A stretch of 64,000 nt of DNA from Cyclospora cayetanensis. Lineage: Eukaryota; Apicomplexa; Conoidasida; Eucoccidiorida; Eimeriidae. The translations under genes were made by a program, and so were the position numbers. The notes below the pieces were generated by a model. The model had not been told where the DNA came from. It did not search any database and worked only from the letters and a program-made list of their open reading frames with translations. Shown in pieces: positions 59,401-64,000 of the stretch (positions are counted from its first letter, which is position 1; every line of letters starts with the position of its first letter). The DNA lies in the NCBI RefSeq assembly GCF_002999335.1, contig NW_020312568.1, positions 62,001 to 126,000 on the forward strand, written 5' to 3'.

Positions 59401-61965
59401 AAAATTCTCCTGCTAGGTGAGACAGCACATCGCCTCGCGGGAGTTTCCACGAGGCGTTCTTTGCTTCCTCTGGCCTCACGAGTAGACTTCACAAAGCACG
59501 CTCCTAGTGTCTGATGCTTTCAGCGTCATTCGCACGTATATTTCGCATGCTAAGAGTTTGTTTAGCCCTCAAGATCCCGCGAGACAGTGCCCTCCGCACA
59601 CCGTATGCAGAAAGCCTTCTCCCCCTCCTCCTACTGCCTCCAGCTTTCCGTTTTCCGCGTGCCAGCAGCAGCGCCTAGCCTTTCGTCCTCCCTGCCTCAA
59701 AAACGTAGCGTCTACAAAACTCCCGGATGGGAGGACGTACAAGCGCAAATCGCGAATAGCGTCGCTGCTCTCAATTTAAAGATTTTCCGCCATGCCGCAT
59801 CAGGATAAGCGGCCTCGATGCATCGACCCCTCCTCCTGTAACACCCCCGACCCCTATCTGAACACCCGAAACAACAACACCAACCCCTCCTCCGTGACTT
59901 TCTCCCCCTCTTCTGCTCCGTTTGCAGGCAGTGGCGGGCTCAGCATAGGGCAAGCCGGAGAATTCGATTACTCAGGATCGCAGGCTATCAAAGCTCTCCG
60001 CGAGCACAACATTACAGTCGTGCTAGTCAACCCCAACATTGCAACAGTGCAAACTTCGAAGCACATGGCTCACAGGGTAAGCGCTCCGTATTTTTACACA
60101 CGGCGGATGCATGCGCAAAGAAAGAATACATGTCGAGAATAAGCGGCACACTCGAAAAAAATGTCGAGAGAGAGAGAGAGAGAACGGGAGACTTCTTCAG
60201 TCTCCTTTTCACCATGCGTAGAAAGCTTATAGGGGAGTGGGCATCGCGGCATATCTGGCTTTGGCAGCTTTCTTTTTTTTTCGAGCGATCGCGTGGCTGC
60301 TGCTTCTGCGACGACTCTCCTCAGGTGTACTTTGTTCCCGTCACTCCGCAATTCGTCTCGGAGATTCTCGAAAAAGAGAGACCTCAAGGCGTTCTTTGCT
60401 CTTTTGGCGGACAGGTATCTTTTAATCCGTCAGAAGGCTGCATGCCGCGACATTCCTGCATGCCTCTACACCCCTGCCTGCCTCGACACGCTTCATTAGG
60501 ATGCCTGTCGGTGCAACCCTGTGCATGGTTTTGCCTCGCAGACGGCGCTGAATTGTGTTGTCGAGCTCCACCGCACGGGAATTCTGAAAAAGTACGACTG
60601 CCAGGTTCTTGGCACCCCGATTGAGGTGAGCATGGATGTCGCGTTCGGGAGACTTGCGCATCTGGAAAAATGAAACGAAAAAGGATGGCTAGTGCGCTTT
60701 TTTCGACGGTAGCAGTGTGTCGCTGGTGCCTCGTTTCTTGCACTCGCATTGGGGTGTCTTTTGAGGTCTCTCTTCAAATTCTTAAGCAGACGCTTCAGTG
60801 TCGAATGAACGCTAGGAGCCACGCCAAGCTTTCTACGCGGCAGTCTGCGTAGACACCTCTAGGAGCTGCAGTCTGCGTAGACACCTCTAGGAGCTGCAGT
60901 CTGCGTAGACACCTCTAGGAGCTGCAGTCTGCGTAGACACCTCTAGGAGCTGCAGTCTGCCTGTATAGCTAGCTGCACTCCATTGGCACTTCTGTGCTTC
61001 TGCGCTGGGGAGGAGTGTGATGCAGGCTATTATTTCAACAGAGGACAGAGAGATCTTCGCGCAAAAGCTCATGGAGATAGGAGAGCAGGTAGCACCCTCG
61101 GCAGCAGCGACGAACGTCGAAGAGGCTGTTGCAGTTGCTGCTCGCATCGGATATCCCGTCCTCATTCGCGCAGCCTTCGCTCTGGGTAATACTTCTCTCT
61201 TGCGCTTTCTTGACACACTGCCAAAGCGCATGCTCCTTGCTGACCTACTGAGGAGAATCAATTCTCTTCGAACAAGGCAGACAGCCGGGGTGTTTAGAGA
61301 CAGAAGCGTGCGACGCAGATTGCAACTGCAGACGCTGAACATTAAGGCTTCTCTATAGGTTTGTGGGTGTAGTGTAGATGTTTGAATGTGGAGCTGTATA
61401 GATTTATAGATGTATGAATGTGTATAGATGTTTGAATGTGGAGCTGTATAGATTTATAGATGTATAAATGTGTATAGATGTATGAATGTGGAGCTGTATA
61501 GATGTATGAATGTGGAGCTGTATAGATGTATGAATGTGGAGCTGTGTATAGATGTTTGAATGTGGAGCTGTATAGATTTATAGATGTATGAATGTGTATA
61601 GATGTTTGAATGTGGAGCTGTATAGATTGATTGATGTATGAATGTGTATAGATGTATGAATGTGGAGCTGTATAGATTTATAGATGCATGAATGTGTATA
61701 GATGTATGAATGTGGAGCTCTATAGATTTATAGATGTATGAATGTGTATAGATGTATGAATGTGGAGCTGTATAGATTGATTGATGTATGAATGTGTATA
61801 GATGCATGAATGTGTATAGATGTATGAATGTGGAGGTGTATAGATTTATAGATGCATGAATGTGTATAGATGTACGTACGTGGAGGTGTATAGATTTATA
61901 GATGCATGAATGTGTATAGATGTACGTACGTGGAGGTGTATAGATGCATGAATGTGTATATGTAC

Positions 61966-62014
<49 letters not shown>

Positions 62015-64000
62015 TTCGCATGTGTTTATGTATTCTTATGTCTATGTATATGCATATATATATACATATATGCGTATGTGTGTGTGTGTTTTGATGGTGT
62101 ACAACACACAAACGCAGGCGGACTTGGCTCAGGCTTTGCCGAAGATGAAGCATCATTGCGTCGTGTCTGTGCTGATGCCTTCGCGCATTCTTCCCAAGTG
62201 AGGTATAGTTACAGTGACGGGTGGCTACTGTCTGGAGAGGTGTGCAGTGAGCTGAAGGGCAAGCCATGCTTTTGCCGCCGTTGATATGTATAAATGTATA
62301 TTTATATAGACACTTATATGTATGTACAACCTGTTTTAGCACTGCTGAGCAGAGGGGAAGGGTTTTGTGCAGCAACGCGTATTTTTATGCCCTCGGAATT
62401 CAGCGTTTGACAGCCGCCTGTACATGTACGCACCTATGTGTGTATGTATATGCATGCATCCACGTAGAGAGCTTCATGAATTCAGCGCTTGTAATGAGTG
62501 ACGGAGATCTTTTGTTCTTAGGTCTTCGTGGATCGAAGTCTGAAGGGATGGAAGGAAGTTGAGTATGAAATCGTTCGAGACGCGAAGGATAACTGCGTGG
62601 CTGTCTGCAATATGGAGAACCTCGACCCCCTTGGTACGTGTCTTTACGACGGCTGCTGCAAGCAGCAGGGAAGAAGCTGGCTGCCTGATGCTGCATTACG
62701 TGTCGAAGACCATGCATGCACGCACACGGCGCTGCCGCTTTAGCCGAAGGAAACTGACTTTCACGCTGGAAACGCTCGAGCGAACCTGCGAAAAAAACGT
62801 CAGGAAATTGCGTCAAATAGCATTCGTGTGAGGGGGGAAGGCTTGCTTGCTAGCTACCTGCATATACCGTAGGGGCATGCAGAAAGCGGCAGAAAAAAGC
62901 TATTCGAATGCATCTAGACTGACTAGAGTTTTTGCGCGTTGCTTTCTGAACCTGGTGGCTGCATGCATACAGGTATACACACGGGAGACTCCATCGTAGT
63001 TGCACCATCTCAGGTAGGCTCCTACTGCTTTGCGTCTTCTGCACTGCAACCACGACAACAATCGATACATCCTCAACATGTCTACGAAGGGGGCACGACA
63101 ATTATCGCTTCCGGCTAATCAACGTGCAAGCCTGCTGGGGATGAGCCTCACGTCTGTCTATCTCTGTCTGCGTCTGCCTCTCACTATCTCTGTCTACCAC
63201 TATGTATATATCTAGATATGTATCTATCTATGTCTCTCACTATCTCTGTCTATCTCTTTCTCACTCTCTCTATATATACACGTCTCTGTCTCTCTCTCAC
63301 TATCTCCGTCGCTCTCTTTCTCACTCTCTCTCTCTGAACATGTCTCTGTCTCACTCTCGCTATCTCTCTGTCTGTCTGTCTATGTCTCTTGCTCTCTCGC
63401 TTTTTTCCATGGTTTTCGACTCGGCTTTCCGATTTTCCCGCGCTAAGAAGTAATTTTTCCTTTTTCTCTGCTCCACAGACTCTCAGCAATGAGGAGTACT
63501 ACCGCCTGAGGGAGTGTGCCTTGAAGATCATCCGGCATTTAGGCATAGTCGGGGAGTGCAACATTCAGTATGCACTTGATCCTCACTCAGATCTCTATTA
63601 CATCGTGGAGGTGAGGGCTGGAAGCTAAGGATTGGCAGCAGCGCTGTAATATGCAGAGATGCATATATGTGTATATATATATGTATATATTTTTTTAATG
63701 GGCTGGGAGGTTGCTGCTGCAGCATGGGCGTATCGCGCCAGTGCGTTATTGCGATGCCACGAATGCTTGTTGCTGCCCAGTTCTGTTTTCTTAGAAATGC
63801 TTTTTTTCCAAATTTTCGCGTATCTCAGAAGGCACATATTCTTGGCTGCCTGCAATAACTATATAAATATATATATATATATATATTGTGCACTGTACGA
63901 CATGTCGGCTTTCTTTTTTAATTTTTTACGCACACATGCAGGTGAATGCTCGCCTCTCGAGGAGCAGCGCTCTGGCATCGAAGGCTTCCGGCTATCCTCT
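53480..64000 (+). CDS. CPSII: Carbamoyl-phosphate synthetase II (glutaminase-synthetase fusion), 5' part
   Basis: Twenty exons join in frame: 53480-53612, 54205-54309, 54538-54644, 54947-55138, 55780-56124, 56606-56707, 57142-57248, 57521-57627, 58165-58245, 58827-58943, 59279-59416, 59928-60076, 60325-60414, 60542-60625, 61026-61185, 62118-62197, 62522-62633, 62973-63013, 63479-63610, 63942-64000+. The GATase domain has [32 protein letters not shown] (nucleophile Cys377), [12 protein letters not shown] and [13 protein letters not shown] (catalytic His461, Glu463). The synthetase begins [18 protein letters not shown], then [107 protein letters not shown] and [14 protein letters not shown]. 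The first ATP-grasp half is visible to about residue 813; the second lies beyond the edge. It makes carbamoyl phosphate from glutamine, bicarbonate and ATP for cytosolic pyrimidine synthesis. All key residues are present. Exon 5 carries about 70 extra residues relative to bacterial CarA. Confidence 0.96.
55185..55660. repeat. Two adjacent arrays in CPSII intron 4: AGAGAGGTAGAC and AAACAAACAGCCAGCC
   Basis: The left array (55185-55425) is made of GGTAGACAGAGA-type 12-mers with spacer changes; the right (55430-55660) of CAAACAAACAGCYAGC units with TAGCC/CACAGCC variants. They abut without a gap. Confidence 0.93.
56325..56580. repeat. CTCTCCTTTCTCTAT / (TA)n / (GT)n tract, CPSII intron 5
   Basis: Alternating CTCTCTCCTTTC blocks and TATATATA blocks end in a (GT)n run (56560-56578), about 25 bases before the exon 6 acceptor. 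The pyrimidine-rich strand is the coding strand. Confidence 0.9.
60844..60955. repeat. 28-base tandem repeat, 4 identical copies, CPSII intron 14
   Basis: The unit is TCTGCGTAGACACCTCTAGG plus AGCTGCAG; copies start at 60844, 60872, 60900 and 60928 and appear identical. The next copy breaks off after TCTGC. Unlike the other arrays here it is not simple-sequence derived. Confidence 0.96.
61370..61960. repeat. TGTATGAATGTGGAGCTGTATAGATT minisatellite, CPSII intron 15
   Basis: A mosaic of GTATAGATGTATGAATGTG (plus GAGCT) and ATTTATAGATG blocks, about 24 to 38 bases per unit, fills nearly 600 bases after the exon 15 donor. A (TA)n microsatellite of about 45 bases follows at 61966-62012. Confidence 0.93.
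63190..63405. repeat. TCTCTGTCTATCTCTCACTC pyrimidine-rich repeat, CPSII intron 18
   Basis: Degenerate TCTCACTATCTCTGTC units occupy the intron before exon 19 (acceptor 63478). The same motif appears in lesser form near 58130-58150 in intron 8. Confidence 0.88.

Noticed and set aside
59587..59808. Possible extra CPSII exon ([20 protein letters not shown])
   Set aside because: Joining 59416 to 59928 directly gives [16 protein letters not shown], the expected glutaminase-synthetase linker with correct phase; no extra exon is needed.
1..64000. CRISPR arrays, bacterial operons, insertion sequences, rRNA or tRNA genes
   Set aside because: The tandem arrays lack repeat-spacer structure; all genes are spliced eukaryotic genes; no tRNA or rRNA core motif was noticed, though a tRNAscan or Rfam search would be needed to exclude small RNA genes.

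Overview
The window looks like nuclear DNA of a coccidian apicomplexan, most probably an Eimeria species. The signs are gene-dense, intron-rich DNA with GT-AG introns, a flood of CAG/CTG trinucleotide repeats that become long Gln, Ala, Ser or Leu runs depending on frame, introns packed with micro- and minisatellites, and a single-chain glutaminase-carbamoyl-phosphate synthetase. The genus is an inference from repeat style. The families come from domain signatures read in the translated exons. Exon chains were built by hand, and each accepted join keeps reading frame and GT/AG borders.

Layout from left to right: (1) 1-6166, minus: class III PI3-kinase (VPS34-like), with the C2 region expanded by low-complexity sequence, the helical domain, and the catalytic domain beyond the left edge. 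(2) 9416-12505, plus: five-exon thioredoxin/nucleoredoxin-fold protein whose active-site motif is SPKC instead of CxxC. (3) 13774-15714 (possibly to 16215), minus: RCL1, the RNA 3'-phosphate cyclase-like ribosome-assembly factor. (4) 16913-25820, plus: UTP12/DIP2/WDR3 WD40 protein in 12 exons. (5) 27347-34126, minus: SLC37/GlpT-type major facilitator transporter interrupted by a Gln-rich insertion of about 930 residues. (6) 36652-48882, minus: very large protein with an F-box and, at its C-terminus, two tandem SUMO-like domains of the RAD60/ESC2/NIP45 type. (7) 48975-52658, minus: low-complexity protein of unknown function. (8) 53480-right edge, plus: carbamoyl-phosphate synthetase II (GATase fused to CPSase), the entry enzyme of pyrimidine synthesis, with 20 exons visible.

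Functional links: RCL1 and UTP12 are divergent neighbours sharing about 1.2 kb of upstream DNA, and both homologues belong to the small-subunit processome that makes 18S rRNA. The other genes are metabolic (CPSII), membrane-trafficking (VPS34), transport (SLC37), cytoskeletal or redox (Trx-like), and a possible SUMO/ubiquitin interface (F-box + SUMO-like domains).

Two features are most unusual: the F-box/tandem SUMO-like fusion, and the giant polyglutamine loop placed by topology on the non-cytoplasmic side of a 12-TM transporter. No rRNA, tRNA, CRISPR array, transposase or virus-like gene was recognised.
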